The notes below the pieces were generated by a model. It was given only the letters and a program-made list of their open reading frames with translations, had not been told where the DNA came from and did no database searches. The position numbers and the translations under genes are program-made. From Vibrio sp. VB16 (GTDB lineage: Bacteria > Pseudomonadota > Gammaproteobacteria > Enterobacterales > Vibrionaceae), in assembly GCF_015594925.2 (NCBI RefSeq), contig NZ_CP087590.1:1488001-1552000 (forward strand): a stretch of DNA of 64,000 nt, in the 5' to 3' direction. Shown piece by piece: positions 42,684 to 50,298 of this stretch (position 1 is the stretch's first letter; every line of letters starts with the position of its first letter).

Positions 42684-43598
42684 ATGAATAATAAAAATCC
42701 TATTATCGTTGTAGCAGTGGGCGGAAACGCTTTGTTGCAACGTGGCGAATTAATGAGTTACGAAAACCAAGTTAAAAATATTGATGTTGCAACAAAGGCA
42801 TTGGCCAAATTGAGCGAAAGTTATAGAGTCGTTATCGTTCATGGTAATGGTCCTCAAGTCGGCTTATTGGCATTGCAAAATCTAGCGTACGCCGATGTAC
42901 CGCCTTATCCATTAGATGTGTTGGGTGCAGAAACACAGGGGATGATCGGTTATCTTATGGCTCAGGGTTTACAAAAATATATGCCTAATGGCAAGGTGAG
43001 CACATTGTTGACGCAGATTGCCGTCGACAAAGATGACCCTGCATTTTCTGACCCAAGTAAGTTTATCGGCCCAATCTATGACAAGAAAGTAGCCCAAGAA
43101 AAATCAGGCGAATACGGCTGGTCTATTAAGCCTGATGGTGATTATTGGCGTCGGGTCGTCCCATCGCCTTATCCTCAAAAAATTGTCGAGATTGATAGCA
43201 TTCGCACACTATTAGATGCCGATCATACTGTAATATGCTGCGGTGGCGGAGGCTGTCCAATCATTGAGACCAACACGGGTGTTATTGGGGTTGAAGCCGT
43301 AATAGATAAAGATCTTTCCGCCGCAACGCTAGCCAAGCAATTAAATGCAGAACATCTTTTAATTCTGACGGATGGTGAAAATGTTTGTATCGATTGGGGT
43401 AAACCGACAGAGGTTGCACTCTATGATGTGACCGTTGAAGAGTTGCAGAAAACTACTTTTGCCGCGGGATCAATGGCGCCTAAGGTAGACGCATGTTGTG
43501 AATTTGCACAAGAGACAAAAGGGACAGGACATATCGGTTCTTTACATAAAGCTTACGAGATAATGGATGGACAATCAGGTACACACATCCGCCTCTAA
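42684..43598 (+). CDS. aguC: Carbamate kinase
   Basis: Enzyme converting carbamoyl phosphate and ADP to ATP, ammonia and CO2. The 304-residue sequence shows the amino-acid-kinase fold signature IIVVAVGGNALLQRGE, the VIVHGNGPQVGLLALQN motif, VICCGGGGCPI, DKDLSAATLAKQL and LLILTDGENVCIDWGKP, with the GSMAPKVDA segment near the C-terminus. The start ATG 42684 has GGTG six bases upstream; the longer frame begins at a GTG. It supplies the ATP-forming last step of the agmatine deiminase pathway. The TetR regulator follows after 25 bases on the same strand. Confidence 0.95.
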   Translation: MNNKNPIIVVAVGGNALLQRGELMSYENQVKNIDVATKALAKLSESYRVVIVHGNGPQVGLLALQNLAYADVPPYPLDVLGAETQGMIGYLMAQGLQKYMPNGKVSTLLTQIAVDKDDPAFSDPSKFIGPIYDKKVAQEKSGEYGWSIKPDGDYWRRVVPSPYPQKIVEIDSIRTLLDADHTVICCGGGGCPIIETNTGVIGVEAVIDKDLSAATLAKQLNAEHLLILTDGENVCIDWGKPTEVALYDVTVEELQKTTFAAGSMAPKVDACCEFAQETKGTGHIGSLHKAYEIMDGQSGTHIRL

Positions 43599-43623
43599 TG
43601 TTAACCATAAGGCTTAATTGGAA

Positions 43624-44226
43624 ATGAAAAAAGAGTCAACAGAACAAAGGCTTGAAAGAATACATTCGGCGGCGATTGTTTTAGCATCAAAGCGCAGTGT
43701 TGATTCAATATCGATTTACGATGTCGCAAAAGAAGCCTCGATCGCCGCCTCTACTGTGTATCATCATTATCCAAATATTGAGTCGTTAATATGCGAATTG
43801 ATGAAAGGGATCTTTGAAGACTTCATCACGGTTTTGGACGAGTCCATTGTCGAAGATGAGATCGTTCATTGGTCTGATATTAATCGCATGATTGAGCAAG
43901 GCTTTGTTAGTTATTACCGACAATCGCCATTGGCGCAACATACGCTGTTAGGTCAGCATACCTATGCCTCTGTCCGCAACGAAGATGCGCAAAACGACCT
44001 ATTACTTGGAAGCAAGGTAGAGGCTATTTATCGTCGACATTTTGTCTTACCGGAGTTACCGAAAGACGTAAACATCTTTGCTATTGCGCTGCAAGTAGCG
44101 GATAAAGTGTACTCGCTTAACTATCGACAGAATGGCGAGATAGAGCCAGAAATGGCTCGAGAGGCGTTGGTGATTACAGAAGCGTATTTAGGTGCGTATT
44201 TACCGAAGATATTACCAAGAACCTAA
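43624..44226 (+). CDS. TetR-family regulator of the agmatine pathway (predicted)
   Basis: A 200-residue TetR-type repressor. The HTH lies at about residues 10-50 (AIVLASKRSVDSISIYDVAKEASIAASTVYHHYPNIESL, with the family's Y-H-H-Y/F recognition-helix ending). The remainder is a helical ligand-binding domain without a recognised subfamily. It is probably co-transcribed with aguC and followed by a strong terminator. A role in sensing agmatine or carbamoylputrescine is inferred from position; the Gram-positive agu/agmatine clusters known to me use a LuxR-type regulator instead. The start is ATG 43624; a TTG two codons upstream is also open. Confidence 0.85.
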   Translation: MKKESTEQRLERIHSAAIVLASKRSVDSISIYDVAKEASIAASTVYHHYPNIESLICELMKGIFEDFITVLDESIVEDEIVHWSDINRMIEQGFVSYYRQSPLAQHTLLGQHTYASVRNEDAQNDLLLGSKVEAIYRRHFVLPELPKDVNIFAIALQVADKVYSLNYRQNGEIEPEMAREALVITEAYLGAYLPKILPRT

Positions 44227-44244
44227 CCGAAAAAATTGTGCGTT

Positions 44245-44290
44245 AAATAGCCAGGTATTTGAGTAATATCAAATACCTGGCTATTTTTTT
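44245..44290 (+). terminator. Rho-independent terminator after the TetR gene
   Basis: AAATAGCCAGGTATTTGA and its exact complement TCAAATACCTGGCTATTT form an 18-bp stem with a 5-6-base loop, followed by a long T run. It separates aguC-tetR from aguB. Confidence 0.93.
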
Positions 44291-44571
44291 TGCAACAAAA
44301 TCATTATTAAAATCAAATATCGAAAATTAAATTCGTTTAAAATAATATATGTGATTCTTGTCATGCAATTTTAGGCCCCTAGTCATACCTTACCGATTAA
44401 TGATTCTAGTTTTAGAATTTGTAGAATTAATAGTGGATAATAAGTTTATCGAAAATAATGAGTGAAGACTAAATTGTGAATATTTACGCTCATTATATAT
44501 TTAAGTAATACCTATTTAGTAATTTCTCATTTAATTAAATATCATTCAATGATGTAAAAAAGGATCCCGTA
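44291..44571 (+). promoter_or_regulatory. AT-rich promoter region of aguB
   Basis: A very AT-rich region without coding potential. Two candidate sites stand out. TGTGATTCTTGTCATG at 44350-44365 resembles a CRP site (TGTGA-N6-TCACA) at eight of ten positions. TTCTA-GTTT-TAGAA at 44404-44417 is a perfect inverted repeat. The aguB ribosome-binding region AAAAAGGATCCCGTA adjoins the ATG. None of these sites is more than suggestive. Confidence 0.4.
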
Positions 44572-45618
44572 ATGAAACTTCCATCTTCAAGTGCGACTGA
44601 CTTAAATAAAACAAATATCGAACACATGGTTTCAATGAAAGACTTCTCAGTAAAAGAGATGGATAACATGATGGAACTGATGAGTTATTTAAAAGAGGCA
44701 AGAAAAGATAACGCAGTACCTCAGTTATTCAAAGGCAAATCTGTTGGTATGATTTTCGAAGCAGGTTCAACTCGTACTCGTGTTTCTTTTGAGGTTGCGG
44801 CAACGTTATTGGGTGGTCATGCACTGTTTTTATCCCCTAAAGATATTCATTTAGGTGGTAAAGAGTCCATTGATGATACTTCACGTGTGTTATCCCGTAT
44901 GTGTGACATTATCATGGCAAGAACCAACAGTCCGGAAACGCTTGATGGGCTGATTAGAATGTCTACTGTGCCAGTCATTAATGGACTAGATACTCGCTTC
45001 CATCCTACTCAGATGCTAGCCGACTTATTCACAGTGAAAGAACACATCAAGGATGGTAGAACATTATCAGATTTGACGCTAGCGTTCATGGGAGATGCGA
45101 CTGACGTATGCCGTTCTTTGATGTTAACTTGTGCTAAATACGGTATGGGTTTCAAGCAAATCGGTCCTAAGAAATACCAAATGGAGCAAGAGTGGATTGA
45201 TCTAGCAGAAACGTACTGTAAAGAGTCTGGTGGTCACATTGAAATTACCGATGATGTTGAAAGAATCAGTGATTGTGATGTTGTTTACGGCGACAGTTTT
45301 TATTGGGTCACTCAAATGGATGAGAAAGCGGAGCGTTTAGCTGCATTTATGCCTGATTATGTCATTACGGAAGAGCTAATGGCGAAAGCGAAACCAGGGG
45401 CGATGCTATTGCATTGTTTACCAGCAAACGATAAAGAAGAAGTGACTCGTGGTGCGCTTGAAAGTGAGTATTCTGTTGCATTTGATGAAGCGGAAAACCG
45501 TCTGACCGCTCAAATGGCGATCCTTGTGTACTTCTCACATAAAAATACTCAAGCGGCGAGCGAAGCAACTCGAATTGCTCATGAAGAGAAAATTACAGGC
45601 TTCCTAGCGGGATTATAG
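44572..45618 (+). CDS. aguB: Putrescine carbamoyltransferase
   Basis: Transcarbamoylase that phosphorolyses N-carbamoylputrescine to putrescine plus carbamoyl phosphate. The 348 residues carry the carbamoyl-phosphate motif GSTRTRVSFE, the HPTQMLADL motif and the HCLPAND motif. Where ornithine carbamoyltransferases have the SMG loop, this protein has YGDSFYWVTQMDEKAERL (about 240-257), like the enterococcal putrescine enzyme. The nearby aguA, aguC and aguD support that assignment. It lies downstream of the TetR terminator with its own promoter region. Ornithine carbamoyltransferase is the main alternative. Confidence 0.88.
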   Translation: MKLPSSSATDLNKTNIEHMVSMKDFSVKEMDNMMELMSYLKEARKDNAVPQLFKGKSVGMIFEAGSTRTRVSFEVAATLLGGHALFLSPKDIHLGGKESIDDTSRVLSRMCDIIMARTNSPETLDGLIRMSTVPVINGLDTRFHPTQMLADLFTVKEHIKDGRTLSDLTLAFMGDATDVCRSLMLTCAKYGMGFKQIGPKKYQMEQEWIDLAETYCKESGGHIEITDDVERISDCDVVYGDSFYWVTQMDEKAERLAAFMPDYVITEELMAKAKPGAMLLHCLPANDKEEVTRGALESEYSVAFDEAENRLTAQMAILVYFSHKNTQAASEATRIAHEEKITGFLAGL

Positions 45619-45647
45619 CTTTGTCGTTCGTATCATTGAATTAACCC

Positions 45648-45678
45648 AAAAAGCAGCAATCTAATTGCTGCTTTTTTA
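45648..45678. terminator. Bidirectional rho-independent terminator
   Basis: AAAAGCAGCAAT-CTA-ATTGCTGCTTTT is a perfect 12-bp stem with a 3-base loop, with T runs on the plus strand and A/T on the minus. It ends aguB and the convergent binding-protein gene. Confidence 0.9.
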
Positions 45679-46401
45679 ATCATCTAAATGAAGGGTTTTT
45701 TGCGCTTCTCCAGATTGATACATATGTTTTAGTTTCGCCTCGAGTTTAATTAGTTCTGATTCTGGTGTATCGATATTACAGGCCATAAAACTGATACTGG
45801 TAAAGAAAATGAGTTCCGGGTCTAGAAGGCTAATGTCTGTTTTTTCCGCCAATAATTTTGCCGAGTTGGTGTCAGCAACCCACAATTGGACTCGATTATT
45901 GTTCAACATTTGCAAACCGTGTTCTAGGCTTTTGGTTTCATACATTTCGAAATTACGTTCGTTCAAATAATTCGCGATACCAGTTCCTGCATAGGCAGCA
46001 AGAGTATAAGGTTTTGCGTCTATTAACGTGGTTAATTCAACCTCTGCGTTAGGGGCGCTGTATAATGCATATCGATTAATGGCGACAGGCCCTATCCATC
46101 TGTATTTTGATTCTCGGTCTTGCGTTCGGTCAATCGGAAAGGTGCACGTATTTGATTTCTGGCTAGTTTCATAAAGTGCTCGTTTTATAGGCTTACTTTG
46201 CATCGAGTACTTGATATTGCTTTCGGTAAATACTTTGTCGATTAAATCGACGGAAAATCCGGTAAAATAATACCTAGTATCAGCATGGTCGTCATTATGA
46301 AAATTGACTAGTGGGGGCGAAGCAAACGTCAATATTCGGATATCCGCATAGGCTTGATAGGTCAAGAAAAAGCCCAAAATAAAGGTTAGTATTTTTGCCA
46401 T
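45676..46401 (-). CDS. Orphan periplasmic binding protein, family 3
   Basis: A 241-residue exported protein with a signal peptide ending near residue 19 (TYQAYADI). The rest fits the family 3 solute-binding fold (SBP_bac_3): an N-terminal PPLVNF segment, FTGFSVDLIDKVFTESNIKYSM, then RYALYSAPNAEVELTTL and a C-terminal helical stretch. No ABC permease or ATPase lies near it. It overlaps the upstream larger binding-protein gene by 16 bases, so the two are translated together. It may feed a sensor kinase or a transporter encoded elsewhere; the ligand is unknown. Confidence 0.78.
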   Translation of the reverse strand: MAKILTFILGFFLTYQAYADIRILTFASPPLVNFHNDDHADTRYYFTGFSVDLIDKVFTESNIKYSMQSKPIKRALYETSQKSNTCTFPIDRTQDRESKYRWIGPVAINRYALYSAPNAEVELTTLIDAKPYTLAAYAGTGIANYLNERNFEMYETKSLEHGLQMLNNNRVQLWVADTNSAKLLAEKTDISLLDPELIFFTSISFMACNIDTPESELIKLEAKLKHMYQSGEAQKTLHLDD

Positions 46402-48107
46402 AACAACAGTGCTTCTTCGTAAGGGAGAGTAACGGGCTTATCATCCATTGCTTTCTGTTTCCAGGGCGCACCATTTCGATTTATCCAGCGACTTTCAGAC
46501 TGTTTATTGGCTATCTTTGGTTCGCATTTCATCTCTGTATTCGCGCTTAATAATGCCATTCTATCATCCATTTCTGTTGCTAGATCCGTCATCGCCTCTG
46601 TTACTGTGCGTTGTTTCTTCAGCGCAGCGCCAATATGTTGCCACCATGCGCTGGATAAAAAAGCATAGTCCGGTACGCTTAATCCTGTCGGTGTCCAAGA
46701 GTTTCTGGCGTTACTTTGATAAAACTCTAGTAGACCTCCCCATTCAGACGACCGCGACTTTAGGTAATTGGAGTCCAAATCAGATTGTCGTATGGGTGTA
46801 AAACCGACCAAAAATTTACTCATTGAAACGGTTTTAGAGGCAACGAATTGCGCGTAGAGCCACGCGGCTTGTGCCTTATTCTCTGGTGTTGAGCGTAAGA
46901 ACGTCCAACCACTGATATCTTGATAACCGGATTTCATTCCAGGCTTCCAATACTTTCCTCTAGGAGACGGAGCAAGTCGCCATACAGGTTTACCGTCGTC
47001 ATCGATGAGTTTTTTGTTTAGTAAGGTAGGGACAAAAGCGGTATACCAAAAAATTTGTTGCGCGGTATTTCCTTGCGCAAGAGTAATACTCGACGATGAG
47101 AAATTTTGCTTGATGGCTTCAGGTGGTGCGTAATCATGTAACCAGTGTATATATTTCTCTACAGCATATATTGCCGCGGGGCTATTTAATGCACCTCCTC
47201 GCGAAACCGATGCCCCAACCGGATGGCAGTTTTCTACCCTGATGCCCCAGTCCCCAACGAAGTTCGAGTTTTTATACGAAGTGTTATCGACAGACTGGTC
47301 ATTTACACCCGCTAAACTTAGCCAGGAATCCGAGATTCGCCAGCCAAGTGATGGGTCATAGAGTCCATAGTCCATGTGGCCCCACACTGGTTCTCCGTCG
47401 ACGTGTTTTACCCTATTGGTAAAGAAATCAGCGATATCTTCATACGCTGCCCAGTTTTGTGGAACCCCGAGTTGGTATCCGTAGAACTGTTGAAATTCAT
47501 CCCGAAAATCTGGACGTTCAAACCAGTCCTTTCGATACCAATAAAGGTTTGCAAATTGTTGCGTTGGAAGTTGATATATTTCGTTATCAAGCCCTTTAAC
47601 GCTTTCTATTCCAATAAAGTCTTCAATATCGAGTGTAGGTGACGTAATTGCTTGCCAGTCTCCATCCATTTTTGCAGAGATAGAAATGGTTTTGTCGTAC
47701 CGGTAGTGGGTCCCAATAAAATCGGCGTCATTAACATATGAGTCATACAGGTTGATACCTGTATCGAGTTGCAGCTGCATTTTCTTAACCAAATCGTCTT
47801 CTTCTGTGATCTCGTGGACGACATGTATGCCTGTTATTTCGCTGAATGCTTTAGCAAGTACATTGGATTCGTATGTGTGTGTCGCTATGTTTTCAGATAC
47901 CACTCTAATCGAAAGCCCATCATATGGTTTCGCGGCATTAGACAGCCAGATCAGTTCATCGATCTGCTCTTCTTTTGAAAGAGTAGAATGTAAGAACTCT
48001 TTATCTACCCAACGTTTGATCGTCTCGAGATTTGTACTGTCAGCATGGCTTAGAGGGCTTAACAGCAACGTCAATGTTATAGCTAAGTAAGAGGGTCGAA
48101 TCATCAT
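46386..48107 (-). CDS. Extracellular solute-binding protein, glycerol-type (GlpV-like)
   Basis: A 573-residue periplasmic binding protein, longer than most family 1 receptors, with a signal peptide ending near residue 23 (LSHADS). Segments such as IRVVSENIATHTYESNVLAKAFSEITGI, DTGINLYDSYVNDADFIGTHYRY, PQQFANLYWYRKDWFERPDF-like loops and GYQDISGWTFLRSTPENKAQAAWLYAQF recall the large GlpV glycerol-binding proteins of alphaproteobacteria (from memory). No transporter membrane or ATPase genes accompany it; its only partner is the small family 3 protein that overlaps its 3' end. Substrate is not assigned. Confidence 0.75.
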   Translation of the reverse strand: MMIRPSYLAITLTLLLSPLSHADSTNLETIKRWVDKEFLHSTLSKEEQIDELIWLSNAAKPYDGLSIRVVSENIATHTYESNVLAKAFSEITGIHVVHEITEEDDLVKKMQLQLDTGINLYDSYVNDADFIGTHYRYDKTISISAKMDGDWQAITSPTLDIEDFIGIESVKGLDNEIYQLPTQQFANLYWYRKDWFERPDFRDEFQQFYGYQLGVPQNWAAYEDIADFFTNRVKHVDGEPVWGHMDYGLYDPSLGWRISDSWLSLAGVNDQSVDNTSYKNSNFVGDWGIRVENCHPVGASVSRGGALNSPAAIYAVEKYIHWLHDYAPPEAIKQNFSSSSITLAQGNTAQQIFWYTAFVPTLLNKKLIDDDGKPVWRLAPSPRGKYWKPGMKSGYQDISGWTFLRSTPENKAQAAWLYAQFVASKTVSMSKFLVGFTPIRQSDLDSNYLKSRSSEWGGLLEFYQSNARNSWTPTGLSVPDYAFLSSAWWQHIGAALKKQRTVTEAMTDLATEMDDRMALLSANTEMKCEPKIANKQSESRWINRNGAPWKQKAMDDKPVTLPYEEALLLWQKY

Positions 48108-48390
48108 AGTCCTTTAATTTACACGTAACCTAAACGTAGCCTATTTGAAGGCATTATTTACGAATTCTTCCGAACACTTTGAGCTGAGTTGGATAAATTG
48201 TGTGATTTGAATAAAGGCTAAGCAATATAAACAGATATAAAGCGATTGGTAGTGTTGTTGATTGCGTCGATAGAGGTATAGACAACATATTGTTGATAAT
48301 AATTAAATAAGGCGAGTATTTATAAAAAAAGCTGTTTTGAGTAAATTATGGAGCACATACAAACCATATTGAATGTAAAAGAGAGCAACT

Positions 48391-48840
48391 ATGAAAATTA
48401 AAATGATTACAAAAGTATTGTCATCAAAATCTGGTATTTCAACACTAATATTACGCGTGCCGCTTGGTCTTATTCTTGTTGCTCATGGTGCTCAAAAGTT
48501 GTTCAGTTGGTTTGGTGGTTATGGTCTAGAAGGGACTGGACAGTGGATGGCAAGTATCGGCTTTGAACCAGGATATGTAATGGCCCTACTGGCAGGCAGC
48601 GGAGAGTTTTTTGGCGGCTTGGCGTTGATATTTGGATTTTTAACACGACCCGCTGCGTTAATTGTTGCTTTTACTATGGCAATGGCGATGTCGGTTCATA
48701 TTGGCAACGGGTTATTTGTTGCAAACAATGGATATGAGTATGCATTACTGCTTGCCGTCGCGGCGTTATCTCTGGTCTTTCAGGGGGCGGGTCGATATTC
48801 GATGGATCAATTGATGCTCAATAAGATTGAAAAACAATAG
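48391..48840 (+). CDS. DoxX-family membrane protein
   Basis: A 149-residue integral membrane protein with four helices (about 19-35, 61-80, 86-105, 115-133). The DoxX signature is present: LRVPLGLILVAHGAQKLFSWFGG, then LAGSGEFFGGLALIFGFLTRPAAL. The family is tied to quinone or thiol redox and stress resistance, but its activity is not settled. GAGAG precedes ATG. A DODA-type dioxygenase gene follows on the same strand after 213 bases. Confidence 0.88.
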   Translation: MKIKMITKVLSSKSGISTLILRVPLGLILVAHGAQKLFSWFGGYGLEGTGQWMASIGFEPGYVMALLAGSGEFFGGLALIFGFLTRPAALIVAFTMAMAMSVHIGNGLFVANNGYEYALLLAVAALSLVFQGAGRYSMDQLMLNKIEKQ

Positions 48841-49053
48841 TTGTGAGTGATGAAATTCAAAAATGTATAGGTGGTTGTTAGGCAGAGAAGGAAGGTAACC
48901 ATCTCTATGTCACTTAATTATGCCCTTGAACGAGCCGGTATTTATTAGCTTGTACATTAACGGAATACACGAACACATTTTTAAACGAGGTTACTACGTT
49001 CTCACGGTTCTTTATCTTTGTGGACTAGTAGCTGCAGGACCTAAGGTTTTTAC

Positions 49054-49845
49054 ATGAAAAAATTCGCAAAAATGCCCGTCTTATTTATCTCGCACGGCTC
49101 ACCCATGATGGCCGTTGAAAGATCAAAAACATCCGTATTTTTGGAGCAGCTTGGTAAGACATTATCAATACCTAAAGCGATTGTAGTGTTCTCAGCGCAT
49201 CTAGATAGTGCGGATGAGATAATAATTACGAGTGGAACAAAACCACAGACTATTCATGATTTTTATGGCTTTCCACCGTCACTATATCAAGTCGATTATC
49301 CTGCGCCGGGAGATCCGGTTCTTGCAGAAACGATTGCGGCGAAGTTTAATCAAGTTGGTCTAGCTACAACGTTAAGTGACAAACAAGGGTGGGACCACGG
49401 TGTTTGGATACCACTACGACTTATGTTCCCTGAAGCAAATGTTCCCGTTGTGCAAATATCGATAAGCAGCAGAGTAGGTGCCGCGAAGAATTTTGAATAT
49501 GGAAATAGTATTTCTGAGTTGCGTGAACAAGGCATATTAATTGTGGGTTCTGGTGGCATAAGCCACAATTTAGCTGAACTCGTTAACCCGGTTCCGACAA
49601 AAAATCGCACAGAAATGGTCGGTGAATTTACCCGTTGGGTACATGATAAATTGTTGAATAGAGACATAGACTCGCTGCTAAATTACGAACAAGAGGCACC
49701 ATTTGCGCGTTTTAATCACCCCACTCAAGAACATTTTTTGCCATTACTTGCCGCGTTAGGTGGCAGTGATTTTCAGGATGTTAAACGGCTGCATCAGGCT
49801 ATAGAAATGGACGTACTGGCAATGGATGCGTACTTATTCAGTTGA
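49054..49845 (+). CDS. ygiD: Class III extradiol dioxygenase (4,5-DOPA dioxygenase family)
   Basis: A 263-residue metal-dependent member of the DODA/YgiD group (LigB superfamily). Likely ligand residues are visible in VLFISHGSPMMAV, SAHLDSAD, DHGVWIPLRLMFPEANVPVVQIS and GSGGISHNLAELV. The C-terminus has HPTQEHFLPLLAALGG, also typical. E. coli YgiD opens 4,5-DOPA in vitro, but the physiological substrate is uncertain. The neighbouring DoxX gene is a frequent companion. The Shine-Dalgarno is weak. Confidence 0.9.
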   Translation: MKKFAKMPVLFISHGSPMMAVERSKTSVFLEQLGKTLSIPKAIVVFSAHLDSADEIIITSGTKPQTIHDFYGFPPSLYQVDYPAPGDPVLAETIAAKFNQVGLATTLSDKQGWDHGVWIPLRLMFPEANVPVVQISISSRVGAAKNFEYGNSISELREQGILIVGSGGISHNLAELVNPVPTKNRTEMVGEFTRWVHDKLLNRDIDSLLNYEQEAPFARFNHPTQEHFLPLLAALGGSDFQDVKRLHQAIEMDVLAMDAYLFS

Positions 49846-50020
49846 ATTAAGCTTATGGATATCACTACGAACAACGACGGTTTAATTACCATGCAATGAC
49901 GTTTGATTGTTCATGGCGTTTGTATTCAATAAAATAGACGCTAGACTGGTTCACAACGTTGAATTAGAAACCCATGGTCTGGCCAATTGAAAACAACCAT
50001 TTTGACAGCAGTGAGGCGAT

Positions 50021-50254
50021 ATGAGTGATTCAAAGCAAAAGAAGGGTGAGTCTATTGAATCAGAATCCCCTTGTTCACCTTGCATTCGACACTGTTGCTT
50101 AGATGAAGAAGACATCTGCTTGGGCTGCCATCGAAGTCTGTCCGAAATTATGCAATGGTCCGAATCTTCAAACGAATCAAAACGTCATATCCTCAATCTA
50201 GCGAATGCCAGAGGGTTATCTCGAATGGAAAACGAAAAGTTAAGGTATAAATAA
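50021..50254 (+). CDS. DUF1289 small cysteine-rich protein, second copy
   Basis: A 77-residue protein with the DUF1289 core SPCIRHCCLDEEDICLGCHRSLSEI preceded by an extra SPC, giving more cysteines than the copy at 39535-39792. The segment after the cluster (MQWSESSNESKRHILNLANAR) is helical and matches the family. GAGG stands about six bases before ATG. It is convergent with the large hybrid kinase gene. Confidence 0.83.
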   Translation: MSDSKQKKGESIESESPCSPCIRHCCLDEEDICLGCHRSLSEIMQWSESSNESKRHILNLANARGLSRMENEKLRYK

Positions 50255-50277
50255 AACGTCGCCAATCTGCAAAGAGC

Positions 50278-50298
50278 AAGGTTAACTCAATTAACCTT
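50278..50298. terminator. Short hairpin between the convergent DUF1289 and hybrid kinase genes
   Basis: AAGGTTAA-CTCAA-TTAACCTT is a perfect 8-bp stem with a 5-base loop that overlaps the kinase stop codon. No T tract follows on either strand, so termination would be weak. Confidence 0.35.

Noticed and set aside
44350..44365. CRP site upstream of aguB as a firm call
   Set aside because: It matches only eight of ten consensus positions and lies over 200 bases from the start codon, so it is mentioned only as a candidate.
44572..45618. Ornithine carbamoyltransferase of arginine metabolism
   Set aside because: The SMG loop expected of ornithine enzymes is replaced, and agmatine rather than arginine deiminase is in the cluster; it is kept as an alternative only.
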